From BOG-1112 sp964611335 (GTDB lineage: Bacteria > Bdellovibrionota_B > Oligoflexia > Oligoflexales > Bog-1112), in contig CAZSXR010000003.1 of NCBI GenBank assembly GCA_964611335.1, forward strand, positions 124,001 through 188,000: 64,000 nucleotides of DNA, given 5' to 3'. Position 1 is the first letter of the stretch; the number at the start of each line of letters is the position of its first letter. The position numbers were made by a program, and so were the translations under genes. The notes beneath the pieces are model-generated. The model saw nothing but the letters and a program-made list of their open reading frames with translations, had not been told where the DNA came from and did not search any database. Below, piece by piece: positions 16,284 to 25,061 of the stretch.

Positions 16284-18917
16284 ATGAAGACTTCCCGTCA
16301 GATGATTTATCTCAAAGATTATGAGCCAACCCCTTTTCTCATTCACAATATAGAATTGGATTTTGATATTTTTCCTGAATATACAGATGTTCTATCTCGT
16401 ATATATCTTGAACGTCGAAGCAAAGGGAGTGCAGACACTCTCGTTTTAGATGGTAGAGATTTGGAATTGCAAAGTGTGAGTGTCGATGCTCGTGTTTTAA
16501 AAGATTCTGAATTTACGGCGAGTCCAAGTCAATTAAGAATTCCGAATTTACCTGATTCCTGCACTATTGAAATCCGCAATCGCATACGTCCTCATTTGAA
16601 TACAGATCTTGAAGGTTTATACATTTCAGAAGGCATGTATTGCACGCAGTGTGAAGCAACGGGTTTTCGTGCTATCACATATTTTTATGACCGTCCCGAT
16701 GTCATGTTGACGTTTAAAGTTCGAATACGAGCAGATAAGCATCTTTATCCGATTCTTTTATCGAATGGAAATTTTATAGCAAAAGGTGAGGAAGGACCTC
16801 GTCACTGGACTTTATGGGAAGATCCTTTTCCAAAGCCTTGTTATCTCTTCGCTCTCGTAGCAGGAAAACTAGGAGTTTTAGAAGATACTTTTATAAGTCG
16901 TTCGGGGAAAAAAATACGACTCGCCATCTATGCAGATAAGAAAGATATAGAGAAGTGTTCTTTTGCGATGCTTTCACTCAAACAGGCTATGAAATGGGAT
17001 GAAGAGGCCTACGGACGTGAATGTGATCTCGATGATTACAAAATTGTAGCAGCTCGTGATTTCAATATGGGAGCGATGGAGAACAAAGGCCTGAATATTT
17101 TCAACAGTTCGTTGATACTCGCTTCCCAACAGACGACGACGGATGATTCCTTTCAAAGAATTTCCTCTGTTATTGGTCATGAGTATTTTCACAATTGGAC
17201 TGGCAACCGCATTACATGTAGAGATTGGTTTCAACTCTGTTTGAAAGAAGGCCTGACTGTTTTCCGAGATCAGGAATTTTCACAAGCTATAGGTTCTCCT
17301 CTTGTTGAACGTATAGATCAGGTTAATTTACTACGTGCCACACAGTTTCCTGAAGATGATGGTCCCACAGCGCATGCTCCTCGTCCTGATCGTTTTATTG
17401 AGATCAATAATTTTTACACGATGACTGTTTATGAAAAAGGAGCAGAAATCGTGCGCATGCTTAAAACTTTACTAGGTCCGAAGAAATTTCGAGAGGGAAT
17501 GGACCTCTATTTTGAACGTCATGATGGTCAAGCCGTTACACAAGAAGATTTTGTCAAAGTTTTTGCTGATGTTTCAGGAAGAGATCTTTCACAATTTATG
17601 CTTTGGTATACACAGGCAGGTGCTCCTCATGTAGCTGTGAGTGAAAGTTATGATGCTAGTTCTCAATCTTATACTTTAACCTTCACACAGACGGTTCCTC
17701 CTACTCAGGGAGAAGAAGAAAAACAGGCTTTGCATATTCCTGTGTGCGTGAGTCTTTTCCAATCTTCAGGAAAACCCTACGAAATTTTTCTCAATGAGAA
17801 AGCGGAATCTTTCGGTGAAGAGTGTGTATTGGAATTTAAAAAAGGAAAAGAGTCTTTCACATTTCATAATATTAAAAGTAAACCGATTCCTTCTCTCTTC
17901 AGAAAGTCTTCAGCTCCTATACGTTTGAAAACGGAAATACCAAACCATGATTTGATATTTCTCATGAAACACGACACGGATCCTATCAACGCTTGGGATG
18001 CGGGACAAAAACTCATGACGGAGGAATTCCTACGCATCATCTATAAACTTCAACGCAAAGAAGATGCTCATGTGAGTAAAGAGTGGAACGAAGCATTTGG
18101 TTACTTTCTGATGAAGAAGCAATCGGATAAAGCTTTCCAAGCGCGTATGATCAGTCTTCCCTCTTATGAAATCATAGCGCAGAGGATGAACACCATAGAT
18201 CCTGATGCGATAGTCAAAGCTCGTCATATTTTCAAAAGTGATATAGCAAAACACTATAAAAAACTTTTCCTCGAAATTTACAGAGACAATGCGGAGAATG
18301 GTCATTTTTCAATAGAAACACAGGCTTTAGGTCGAAGGCTTTTGAAGAATGTGTGTCTTGGATATTTAAGCAGTTTGGAAAGTCCGGAAGTTTTAGACTT
18401 GCTTCTGAATCAATATCAGAATGCAAACAATATGACGGATCGCTATACGGCACTTCAGATACTCGCAAATTGGGAAACTAAAGAACGTGCTCGTATTCTC
18501 GATCATTTCTATGGGACATGGAAAGAAGATGAACAAGTGATCGATATGTGGTTTGGAGCGCAAGCGCGGTCTGTACTTCCAAGTGCCTTTGAAGAGGTTC
18601 TTGTTTTGACGAAACATCCTGCGTTCACTTTGCAAAATCCAAACCGTTTGCGTTCTCTCATTTTTAATTTTGCAAAGGCAAATCCATTACACTTTCATAA
18701 CAAAGAAGGTCAGGGTTATGTCTTCTGTGCAGACAAAGTGATGGAAATGAATTCCATTAATAGGCAGATGTCTGCAGCTTTAGTCCGTTCCTTTAGTCAG
18801 TGGAAGCGTTATGATGCGTATCGTCAGGAAAAAATGAAAGAACAGCTTGAACGTATAAAAGCTCACTCAGGACTTTCTTCTGATGTTTACGAATTGGTGA
18901 CACAAATACTGCAGTGA
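16284..18917 (+). CDS. pepN: Aminopeptidase N (M1 family)
   Basis: Zinc aminopeptidase of the M1 family that trims N-terminal residues from peptides in the cytosol. The 877-residue protein has the exopeptidase motif GAMENKGLN (about residue 265) and the zinc site HEYFHNWTGNR followed by the downstream Glu in KEGLTVFRDQEF; the C-terminal DUF3458-type helical domain completes a normal-length protein. I place the start at MKTSRQM, where AAAGGG precedes the ATG; the 32 residues encoded upstream have no protein-like character. The stop codon overlaps the Shine-Dalgarno of the next gene, suggesting translational coupling with the transglycosylase. Confidence 0.95.
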   Translation: MKTSRQMIYLKDYEPTPFLIHNIELDFDIFPEYTDVLSRIYLERRSKGSADTLVLDGRDLELQSVSVDARVLKDSEFTASPSQLRIPNLPDSCTIEIRNRIRPHLNTDLEGLYISEGMYCTQCEATGFRAITYFYDRPDVMLTFKVRIRADKHLYPILLSNGNFIAKGEEGPRHWTLWEDPFPKPCYLFALVAGKLGVLEDTFISRSGKKIRLAIYADKKDIEKCSFAMLSLKQAMKWDEEAYGRECDLDDYKIVAARDFNMGAMENKGLNIFNSSLILASQQTTTDDSFQRISSVIGHEYFHNWTGNRITCRDWFQLCLKEGLTVFRDQEFSQAIGSPLVERIDQVNLLRATQFPEDDGPTAHAPRPDRFIEINNFYTMTVYEKGAEIVRMLKTLLGPKKFREGMDLYFERHDGQAVTQEDFVKVFADVSGRDLSQFMLWYTQAGAPHVAVSESYDASSQSYTLTFTQTVPPTQGEEEKQALHIPVCVSLFQSSGKPYEIFLNEKAESFGEECVLEFKKGKESFTFHNIKSKPIPSLFRKSSAPIRLKTEIPNHDLIFLMKHDTDPINAWDAGQKLMTEEFLRIIYKLQRKEDAHVSKEWNEAFGYFLMKKQSDKAFQARMISLPSYEIIAQRMNTIDPDAIVKARHIFKSDIAKHYKKLFLEIYRDNAENGHFSIETQALGRRLLKNVCLGYLSSLESPEVLDLLLNQYQNANNMTDRYTALQILANWETKERARILDHFYGTWKEDEQVIDMWFGAQARSVLPSAFEEVLVLTKHPAFTLQNPNRLRSLIFNFAKANPLHFHNKEGQGYVFCADKVMEMNSINRQMSAALVRSFSQWKRYDAYRQEKMKEQLERIKAHSGLSSDVYELVTQILQ

Positions 18918-18924
18918 GGTTTTT

Positions 18925-19689
18925 CTGTTTTTTTTCATACGCTTCATTTTTATTCTATTTTCTATAGCGATGGGAGGCTTGCTTTATACTTTTTATGAAC
19001 TTACACCCAATGTTTCTTTGCTTAAAAGGCATGCTATCGAAGTACAACGTGAAGACCCTAAGACGGGTCTGCCCATTTTCGTAAGTGTAGGTCCCAAGAC
19101 ATCGGAATGGACGCCGCTGTCAAAGGTTTCGCAATTTTTTTTGAATGCGATTGTTGTTGCAGAAGATTCCCGTTTTTACCAACACAATGGCATAGACTTT
19201 CGTGAAATCTGGAATAGTTTTTTAAAAAATAGAGAGACAGGACGTTATACCCGAGGCGGCTCAACAATTACGCAGCAACTGGTGCGTTTGGCCTTTCTTA
19301 CAAGAGAGAAAACACTGGAACGCAAAGTTCGAGAGGTTTTGGGAGCCCTTGTTTTAGAGCGTATTCTTAGTAAAGAAAAAATTCTTGAATGGTATGTGAA
19401 TCTGATTCCTTTGGGTTATCCCAATTATGGTGTTCAGGAAGCTAGTCGTTTTTATTTTAAGACAGATGCTGAATTATTAAACATCGACCAGAGTATTTTA
19501 TTAGCGATGATTGTTCCTGCGCCAAGTGTTTGGTCTCAGGAGTTGAGTCGTAAACATCTCAGTGATCAAGGAAAGCGACGATTTATAAATATTGCGAGAG
19601 CATTGTTCTCAGAATCCTACATTACATCTACACAGTACCAAAAATCCCTCTCTTCTGGTAATTTCGGAAATCCAATTGTTCTGCAATAG
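18925..19689 (+). CDS. mtgA: Monofunctional peptidoglycan transglycosylase (GT51), probable CTG start
   Basis: GT51 enzymes polymerise lipid II glycan strands at the outer face of the inner membrane. Motifs are complete: EDSRFYQHNGID with catalytic Glu, RGGSTITQQL, and KEKILEWYVNLIPLG. There is no transpeptidase domain, so it is monofunctional. The first ATG (18970) would cut the membrane anchor to a fragment; in frame upstream a strongly hydrophobic stretch continues back to a CTG at 18925, which sits five bases after a GAGG (18916-18919), and there is no ATG, GTG or TTG between the upstream stop and 18970. I therefore propose initiation at CTG, giving about 254 residues. The GAGG overlaps the pepN stop. 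Confidence 0.8.
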   Translation: MFFFIRFIFILFSIAMGGLLYTFYELTPNVSLLKRHAIEVQREDPKTGLPIFVSVGPKTSEWTPLSKVSQFFLNAIVVAEDSRFYQHNGIDFREIWNSFLKNRETGRYTRGGSTITQQLVRLAFLTREKTLERKVREVLGALVLERILSKEKILEWYVNLIPLGYPNYGVQEASRFYFKTDAELLNIDQSILLAMIVPAPSVWSQELSRKHLSDQGKRRFINIARALFSESYITSTQYQKSLSSGNFGNPIVLQ

Positions 19690-19697
19690 AGGTTTGT

Positions 19698-20855
19698 ATG
19701 TTGCACTCATGGGATGAATTCGGGGTTTCCATTTTTTCAACGATGACAGAAGAAGCGATCAGAGCGGGAGCTATCAATTTGGCGCAGGGCTTTCCTGATT
19801 TTGATGGTCCTAAAGAGATTATTGAAGAAGCTATTGTCGCATTGCGAAGTGCATCCAATCAGTATGCTCCTTCTCGTGGTTACAGAGATTTACGCATTGC
19901 TATCAGTGAGTACGTAGGAAGGCGCAGAGGTTTAAAATACGATTTCGAGACAGAGCTTTCTGTTTTTTCAGGTGCAACGGAGGCCTTGTTTTGTGCTGTC
20001 ATGGCGAGTTGTAACAAAGGTGATGAGCTTCTGTGTTTCGAGCCTTACTACGACATTTATCCGGGTCTTGCACTTGCAGCAGGTGCAAGTTTCCGAGGTA
20101 TTCCTTTGAAGGAACCGAAATGGGATTGGGATCTTTCGGATTTAGAAAAAGCAATCACTCCGAAGACCAAAGTTCTTCTTTTAAACACACCGAACAATCC
20201 GACTGGAAAAGTTTTTTCAAGAGAAGAATTAGAACGCCTTTCAAGACTTGTTATCAAACATAATCTTCTTGTGATCACAGATGAAGTTTACGAAGAGATT
20301 GTTTTTGAACCTTGCCAGCACATGTCCATTGCTCAATTTCCAGGAATGCGGGAGCGTTGCATTGTAATTTCTTCTGCTTCGAAAACGTTCAGTTTTACGG
20401 GTTGGAAGGTGGGATATGCGATGGCTCATGAAAAATTTATAAAACGCATGCGTGTCATCCATGAACATACCGTTTTCTGTTCTGCAAGTCCTTTGCAGAA
20501 AGCTGTTACGAAAGCTTATCAGTTTCCTGATTCTTTCTTCGATGAGTTAAAATTAGATTATGAAAAAAGAAAAAATCTTCTTTTGGAAGTTTTAGAAGAA
20601 GTTGGATTTCGTTGTTTGAAGTCGCAAGGGACTTATTTTATTGTTGCAGATTATAGTCGACTTTCTTCTTTGGATGACTTGGACTTTTCTATTTGGCTTA
20701 CAAGGACTCACAAAGTTGCCTGTGTTCCTCTTTCTGCTTTCTTTGAAGATAAAGATTTGATGAAGAAGAAAAAACTTGTGCGCTTTTGTTTTGCAAAAAG
20801 GTATGAAACTTTGATGCAAAGCGCAGAGAGACTTCGAAATCTTTTAAAATCTTAG
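19698..20855 (+). CDS. PLP-dependent class I aminotransferase
   Basis: A 385-residue fold-type I aminotransferase with LAQGFPDFDGP near the N-terminus, NTPNNPTGKVFSREEL (about residue 160), ITDEVYEEIVF, and the PLP lysine in SSASKTFSFTGWKVGY. The pattern resembles the methionine / kynurenine (YbdL-KAT-like) aminotransferase subgroup, which act on aromatic or sulfur amino acids with keto acids; the exact substrate is not decidable. It starts eight bases after the transglycosylase stop, so it may be in the pepN-mtgA transcript. Confidence 0.9.
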   Translation: MLHSWDEFGVSIFSTMTEEAIRAGAINLAQGFPDFDGPKEIIEEAIVALRSASNQYAPSRGYRDLRIAISEYVGRRRGLKYDFETELSVFSGATEALFCAVMASCNKGDELLCFEPYYDIYPGLALAAGASFRGIPLKEPKWDWDLSDLEKAITPKTKVLLLNTPNNPTGKVFSREELERLSRLVIKHNLLVITDEVYEEIVFEPCQHMSIAQFPGMRERCIVISSASKTFSFTGWKVGYAMAHEKFIKRMRVIHEHTVFCSASPLQKAVTKAYQFPDSFFDELKLDYEKRKNLLLEVLEEVGFRCLKSQGTYFIVADYSRLSSLDDLDFSIWLTRTHKVACVPLSAFFEDKDLMKKKKLVRFCFAKRYETLMQSAERLRNLLKS

Positions 20856-20902
20856 AACCCTTTCATAGTTCATGAATTAAAAAGAGCTTTTGAGGGGTTT
20901 TT

Positions 20903-21589
20903 ATGATGAAAACTTTGAAAAGAAGAAATGTGTGGTTTTGTGTATTGTTGTATCTTTTTTGTTCTGATCTGTTTGCAATGGATGAAAGAGCTAAAGTGAG
21001 CTTTTATCTTCTTGCTAAAGGAGATCTTGAAAATTTGAAACGCCTTCCGAAGGAACTTCTTCCGAATATAAAAGATGACAATGGAAACACACTGCTTCAT
21101 AAAGCCTTTCAGATGAACAGTGAAGATATCGCTTTATATTTTTTCAATTTAGGTGTGTTTAATCTCTACACCGCGAATGATGAGGGAAGGACTCTTTACG
21201 ACGAGTTAAGTTCCTATCAAAATAGAAGAGCGTTTTCATGCATAGAAAAAAGGGATTTCGAATGTCTTATACAAATCAGAGATGCAGGGGTTCCTTTAGG
21301 CGGTTTGTGTGATGAGTATGAAAGTACTCTTTTGCACATTGCTGTAAGGGAATGGAGTGGTGCAGAAATTCAACATTTATTAAATCTGGATTCCTTTGAT
21401 GTTGGTAGGAAAAATAAATTTCATATGAGTCCCATTAACATTGCATTCAAAAAAAATAATTTTGGACTTGTTCAAATGTTGAAAGAGTATAAAAATTCTT
21501 TAGTTGAAAAAAATAAAATCAAGAAAAGAACAAGTCCTCCGGGAACCCGAAGGACTACAGCGGCTTCATCACTTCGTGATGAAGTTTAG
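20903..21589 (+). CDS. Secreted ankyrin-repeat-like protein
   Basis: A 228-residue protein with an N-terminal signal peptide (hydrophobic VWFCVLLYLFCSDLFA, cleavage likely after the Ala) and ankyrin-like helical repeats: DDNGNTLLHKAF, then DEGRTLYDEL, then ESTLLHIAV and MSPINIAF. The tail is basic and Ser/Thr-rich. Ankyrin repeats mediate protein binding; the partner is unknown. The last codons form a hairpin shared with the end of the convergent BrnA-like gene, whose stop overlaps its stop. Confidence 0.75.
   Translation: MMKTLKRRNVWFCVLLYLFCSDLFAMDERAKVSFYLLAKGDLENLKRLPKELLPNIKDDNGNTLLHKAFQMNSEDIALYFFNLGVFNLYTANDEGRTLYDELSSYQNRRAFSCIEKRDFECLIQIRDAGVPLGGLCDEYESTLLHIAVREWSGAEIQHLLNLDSFDVGRKNKFHMSPINIAFKKNNFGLVQMLKEYKNSLVEKNKIKKRTSPPGTRRTTAASSLRDEV
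21564..21584. terminator. Hairpin at convergent gene ends
   Basis: Perfect 9-base arms (CTTCATCAC and complement) with a 3-base loop sit within the last codons of the ankyrin gene and just beyond the stop of the convergent antitoxin gene. It lacks a strong T-run (TTTAGC on the plus strand), so it may be a weak bidirectional terminator. Confidence 0.4.
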
Positions 21590-21876
21590 CTGGCTTCCAT
21601 TCGTGCTTTTCGCGCTAGATAGTGCTGATCTAACTCTCTTTGGATGAAGAGTTTGATCACAGACTGTCGACTGATGTTTAACTCTGCTGCTATTTCATCG
21701 AGTCCTTGAAGAGTGTTTAAACCAAAATCTACATTGACTCTTTGAACTTGATCGCTAAGTGGAGGCATCATTTTTCCTCCGCTAAAATACTTATTTACAT
21801 TGGCCCCCTTAAGAGCCATGGACTCTATTTTTTTTATAGAGATTTTTTTTCTTTTTTTCTTGCTAGCCGTTTTCAT
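21586..21876 (-). CDS. brnA: BrnA-like ribbon-helix-helix antitoxin
   Basis: A 96-residue basic-start protein whose C-terminal half (from about residue 47) reads as a ribbon-helix-helix domain: RVNVDFGLNTLQGLDEIAAEL (strand and first helix) then NISRQSVIKLFIQREL (second helix). This is the DNA-binding and toxin-neutralising architecture of BrnA/CopG antitoxins. It overlaps the upstream BrnT-like gene by 14 bases, in the toxin-first order typical of brnTA. The lysine-rich first 30 residues are unusual for the family. It probably represses its own operon through the palindrome just upstream of the toxin gene. Confidence 0.75.
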   Translation of the reverse strand: MKTASKKKRKKISIKKIESMALKGANVNKYFSGGKMMPPLSDQVQRVNVDFGLNTLQGLDEIAAELNISRQSVIKLFIQRELDQHYLARKARMEAS

Positions 21877-22147
21877 ATAAGAGCCTCTCAGCTTTTGAAG
21901 AAGGCCAGTACGTCACAAGATGATAGTACTCTCCTTCATCGTCTTCTCTTGCTTCATAGATCAGAGAAATCAGTTTGCCATTTACAAAACCTATAGCTCT
22001 GAATTGTTCTGGGTCATCACTTTTCTGATCTAGGTAGTAAAAGTTGTAAAATAGTTGAATAACCTCACCAAAACCCATCCCTCTTCTTGGATCGGATTTT
22101 AATGTCATTTCTTTATTTTTATCCCACTTAAAATCGCATAAGTACAT
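21863..22147 (-). CDS. brnT: BrnT-like ribonuclease toxin
   Basis: A 94-residue protein with the BrnT skeleton: CDFKWDKNKE at the N-terminus (family: F-WD-xKN), a middle GFGEVIQLF helix, then FRAIGFVNGKLISLIYEARED and a final HLVTYWPSSKAER (family: R-IG...L..V.YTER and IS.R.A...ER). BrnT toxins are RelE-fold RNases that inhibit translation. It is weakly conserved (the usual HG and RR are altered), so activity is unproven. The ATG directly abuts a 17-base palindrome with no Shine-Dalgarno, suggesting a leaderless or atypical start. Confidence 0.7.
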   Translation of the reverse strand: MYLCDFKWDKNKEMTLKSDPRRGMGFGEVIQLFYNFYYLDQKSDDPEQFRAIGFVNGKLISLIYEAREDDEGEYYHLVTYWPSSKAERLLYENG

Positions 22148-22164
22148 AGTATAACAGTTATACT
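22148..22164 (-). promoter_or_regulatory. Palindromic operator/promoter of the brnTA pair
   Basis: AGTATAAC-A-GTTATACT is a perfect 8+1+8 palindrome ending at the base before the toxin ATG. Read on the minus strand it contains TATAAC and TATACT, both -10-like. A self-repressed, nearly leaderless promoter bound by the RHH antitoxin is the natural reading. Confidence 0.55.
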
Positions 22165-22221
22165 AATTTACAACCGTAGAGTTAGGGTGGTTGTTTAGTG
22201 CAGTAAAAACAGTATGTTAAT

Positions 22222-23391
22222 CTAATAAGCAGCAATTCCTGTGATCTGCTCACCCATGATCAACAGATGCACATCGTTGGTCCCTTCGTAAGTAATTACA
22301 GTTTCCAAGTTGTTGCTATGTCGCATGCTGCAATGCTCGTCTAAAATCCCGCTGCCACCCAAAATATCTCTACACTCACGAGCGGTTTGCAAAGCAAGTT
22401 CGCAGTTGTTTTGCTTTGCCATACTCACTTGTGCAAAATGCAATTGCCCTTCGTCTTTTAATTGACCAAGACGCAAAGCAAGCAATTGACCTTGTGTAAT
22501 TCTCGAAAGCATCAATGCAAGTTTGCGTTGAACAAGCTGTTTTGCAGCAAGAGGTTTGCCGAAAAGTATACGTTCTTTGCTGAAAGCACAGGCCTCATCA
22601 AAGCAGGCTTCTGCAGCACCAAGTACCCCCCATGAAATTCCATAACGGGCTTGTGTTAAACATGAGAGTGGAGATTTTAATCCATTAGATAATGGCAACA
22701 AGGAACTTGCAGGTAATTTCACATTGTCGAAATACAATTCTGAAGTTTCCGAAGCCCGTAAAGATAATTTGCCTCGGATTTTCTGCGCTTTGAATCCTTT
22801 TGCATCGCTAGGGACTATGAAACCGCGGATACCCTCTTCTGTTTTTGCCCAGACAATCGCAATTTTGGAAAGGTGACCGTTCGTAATCCACATTTTGGAA
22901 CCGTTAAGAACCCACTCATTTCCTTTTTTTTCTGCACGCGTTTTCATCGCGCCAGGGTCTGAACCACCGTCGGATTCAGTCAATCCGAAGCATCCAATCA
23001 TATCTGCGGAAGCAAGCTCAGGTAGATAGGTTCTCTTCTGCTCTTCGCTTCCGAAAGCGTGAATGGGATACATAACGAGTGCGCCTTGCACAGAAACAAA
23101 ACTGCGTAGACCCGAGTCACACCGTTCGAGCTCCTTCATCACCAGTCCGTAAGAGATCGCATCCATTCCCGGCAGTCCGTATCCTGAAAGGTTTGCACCT
23201 AAAATACCGAGACTTCCCAGTTTAGGAATTATGCTCAAAGGAAATTGTTCTTTTTGATAAGCTTCACGGATGTGGGGTTGAATGTCTTTACTGATAAAAT
23301 CTCGAAGAGAGTGACTGATTAATTTTTGCTCTTCTGTCAGCAAAGAAGCGATATTTAAATAATCTGGAAACGGAGAACATTGCAAAGCCAT
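22222..23391 (-). CDS. gcdH: Acyl-CoA dehydrogenase, glutaryl-CoA dehydrogenase-like
   Basis: A 389-residue FAD enzyme that oxidises acyl-CoA thioesters (for glutaryl-CoA also decarboxylating to crotonyl-CoA, in lysine/tryptophan breakdown). Visible: CFGLTESDGGSDPGAMKTRA, NGSKMWITNGHLSKIAIVWA (FAD/substrate region), and the catalytic Glu in VITYEGTNDVHLLIMG near the C-terminus. The ESDGGSDPG and late YEGTNDVH signatures favour the glutaryl-CoA subgroup, but another chain length cannot be excluded. An AAGGAGATTAA leads into the ATG. It is downstream of lipA and the Lgt-half-like gene on the same strand. Confidence 0.85.
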   Translation of the reverse strand: MALQCSPFPDYLNIASLLTEEQKLISHSLRDFISKDIQPHIREAYQKEQFPLSIIPKLGSLGILGANLSGYGLPGMDAISYGLVMKELERCDSGLRSFVSVQGALVMYPIHAFGSEEQKRTYLPELASADMIGCFGLTESDGGSDPGAMKTRAEKKGNEWVLNGSKMWITNGHLSKIAIVWAKTEEGIRGFIVPSDAKGFKAQKIRGKLSLRASETSELYFDNVKLPASSLLPLSNGLKSPLSCLTQARYGISWGVLGAAEACFDEACAFSKERILFGKPLAAKQLVQRKLALMLSRITQGQLLALRLGQLKDEGQLHFAQVSMAKQNNCELALQTARECRDILGGSGILDEHCSMRHSNNLETVITYEGTNDVHLLIMGEQITGIAAY

Positions 23392-23409
23392 TTAATCTCC
23401 TTCAAAACT

Positions 23410-24060
23410 CTATTCGGGTGCCCTCATAACTTTCAAAAGAGCCCAGAAAACGATCCACAAAGTTAAAACACCGATGAGAACTTTGAATTCCCAACGATGG
23501 TCCCAAACCAGACGAGAGTACATGATACCGGAAGCAAAAGCCAAGAGGCCAAGTCGACGCAATAAAGGTGTTTTGTCTATGCGATTGTCAAAGGAAAGGC
23601 TTTGCCCTGGCCATACTTTCGGAAAAAACATGCTGATCAGATAAGAACGTTGTGCATAAGCAGGATCATGACGCAGACCTTTGCTGCGACTGGGTCCCAT
23701 GCGCAAAATTAGTAATATTAAATAACTAGCAACCGCTCCTGTGAAAAAGAAAGGTTCGCGACACATCACACTCAAACCCACGACAATGAGGAAGTCACAC
23801 CATTCATTGGGAAACTGAAGAAAACGAGCGAAGATCTGTCTGTAAAAAATATTCAATGCTAACAAGAAAGCAGAAATCAGAAGAAGACAGCTTCCAAGTT
23901 TCCAGGAAAGTTCATTGGGTTTGCCTATGAAAAAGCAAAGAAGCACGAGTGTGGATTCGTAGAAAAATTGCCACGGGTGCTGTGAGTCCGCATGGGCCCC
24001 TAGCACAAGCTGTTTGAAAAGACGTAGTAACGAGTGATTAAGTGGATTTTTTGAGCTCAT
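23410..24060 (-). CDS. Integral membrane protein resembling the C-terminal half of Lgt
   Basis: A 216-residue protein with five or six membrane segments, not a recognised family at first sight. Residues 22-32 contain QHPWQFFYES, close to the Lgt signature HPTQLYEA, and the following spacing (a LG-rich membrane helix, then a LQFPNEWCDFLIVVG helix) tracks the last two helices of the complete Lgt in this window. It therefore looks like a paralogue of the Lgt C-terminal half, lacking the N-terminal catalytic part, with an added C-terminal region. It overlaps the 3' end of lipA by 23 bases, implying translational coupling. Function unknown; Lgt activity is unlikely. Confidence 0.6.
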   Translation of the reverse strand: MSSKNPLNHSLLRLFKQLVLGAHADSQHPWQFFYESTLVLLCFFIGKPNELSWKLGSCLLLISAFLLALNIFYRQIFARFLQFPNEWCDFLIVVGLSVMCREPFFFTGAVASYLILLILRMGPSRSKGLRHDPAYAQRSYLISMFFPKVWPGQSLSFDNRIDKTPLLRRLGLLAFASGIMYSRLVWDHRWEFKVLIGVLTLWIVFWALLKVMRAPE

Positions 24061-24970
24061 TCGAGCAAGAACCTTTCTCTAAGAACGGAGACAGCTGTTC
24101 GTAAACTTCGTTTGCTTTGTAGGAACTTCGTACAAGCGGAGCAGAAGCCACTGCAAGGAAACCCATCTTGCGTGCAAGCTCTTCCAGTTTTTTAAACATT
24201 TCAGGTCGAACCCATTCTTTCACACTGAGATGCTGTTTGGTGGGACGCATATACTGCCCCAAAGTTATGATATCGACGCAGCTCTCTCTTAAATCTGCTA
24301 ACGTTTTTTCAATCTCTTCATAAGTCTCACCAAGGCCCAACATGATCGCGCTTTTTGTGAAAAGAGGGTGACGCGCCATTCGTTTAGCATAATTCAAAAC
24401 TTCAAGCGACTGCTTATAAGATGCACGCGCATCACGCACCCGAGGTGAAAGACGTTCCACGGTTTCCACATTGTGTGCAAACACTCCGAGAGGGAGATCT
24501 AAAATGCGTGATATCGCTGACTCATTTCCACCGAAATCACCCATCAGAACTTCGATCACAATCCCAGGATTCATTTGATGCACAAGGTTTACAACACCTG
24601 CGATATGTTCGGCCCCACCATCAGGAAGATCATCCCTGTTTACCATGGTCATTACAACATATTTGAGTTTCATACTCAAACAAGACTCAGCGACGTTGCG
24701 TGCTTCTTCAGCATCCAGGGGGGGCGGTGTTGAGGATGTTTTTATATGACAGAAACGACATGCACGTGTGCAAGTATCACCCATCAGCATAAAGGTTGCG
24801 GTGTTTGTTGCCCAGCACTCGCCAATATTGGGGCACTTCGCTTCTTCACAAACTGTACTTAAACGTCGCGCACGAAGATCTTTTTTCATATCGAAATAGA
24901 TTGAGCCACTAGGAAGATTCGTCTTCAACCATTCTGGCTTACCAATAAAGGGTGCTTTTTTTTCATTCAT
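24038..24970 (-). CDS. lipA: Lipoyl synthase
   Basis: Radical SAM enzyme that inserts two sulfurs into octanoyl groups on E2 and H proteins. The 310-residue protein has the auxiliary cluster motif CEEAKCPNIGEC (about residue 37), the radical SAM motif CTRACRFC (C-x3-C-x2-C), and the conserved C-terminal serine of the auxiliary cluster in VRSSYKANE. All key residues are present and the length is normal. It is divergent from sthA and first in a lipA - Lgt-half - acyl-CoA dehydrogenase run. No lipB is seen in this window. Confidence 0.97.
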   Translation of the reverse strand: MNEKKAPFIGKPEWLKTNLPSGSIYFDMKKDLRARRLSTVCEEAKCPNIGECWATNTATFMLMGDTCTRACRFCHIKTSSTPPPLDAEEARNVAESCLSMKLKYVVMTMVNRDDLPDGGAEHIAGVVNLVHQMNPGIVIEVLMGDFGGNESAISRILDLPLGVFAHNVETVERLSPRVRDARASYKQSLEVLNYAKRMARHPLFTKSAIMLGLGETYEEIEKTLADLRESCVDIITLGQYMRPTKQHLSVKEWVRPEMFKKLEELARKMGFLAVASAPLVRSSYKANEVYEQLSPFLEKGSCSNELKKST

Positions 24971-25061
24971 AGTTTTCTACTTAATTTTGGATATCAGACC
25001 TTGTCTGCCGCAGTTGGAATATAATAAGAGAGAAGCGTCAAGTTTTAAAAGGGGAATTCCT

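Noticed and set aside
22222..24970. lipA, Lgt-half and acyl-CoA dehydrogenase as a lipoate pathway operon
   Set aside because: No lipB or lipoate partner is present and the genes share no clear pathway.
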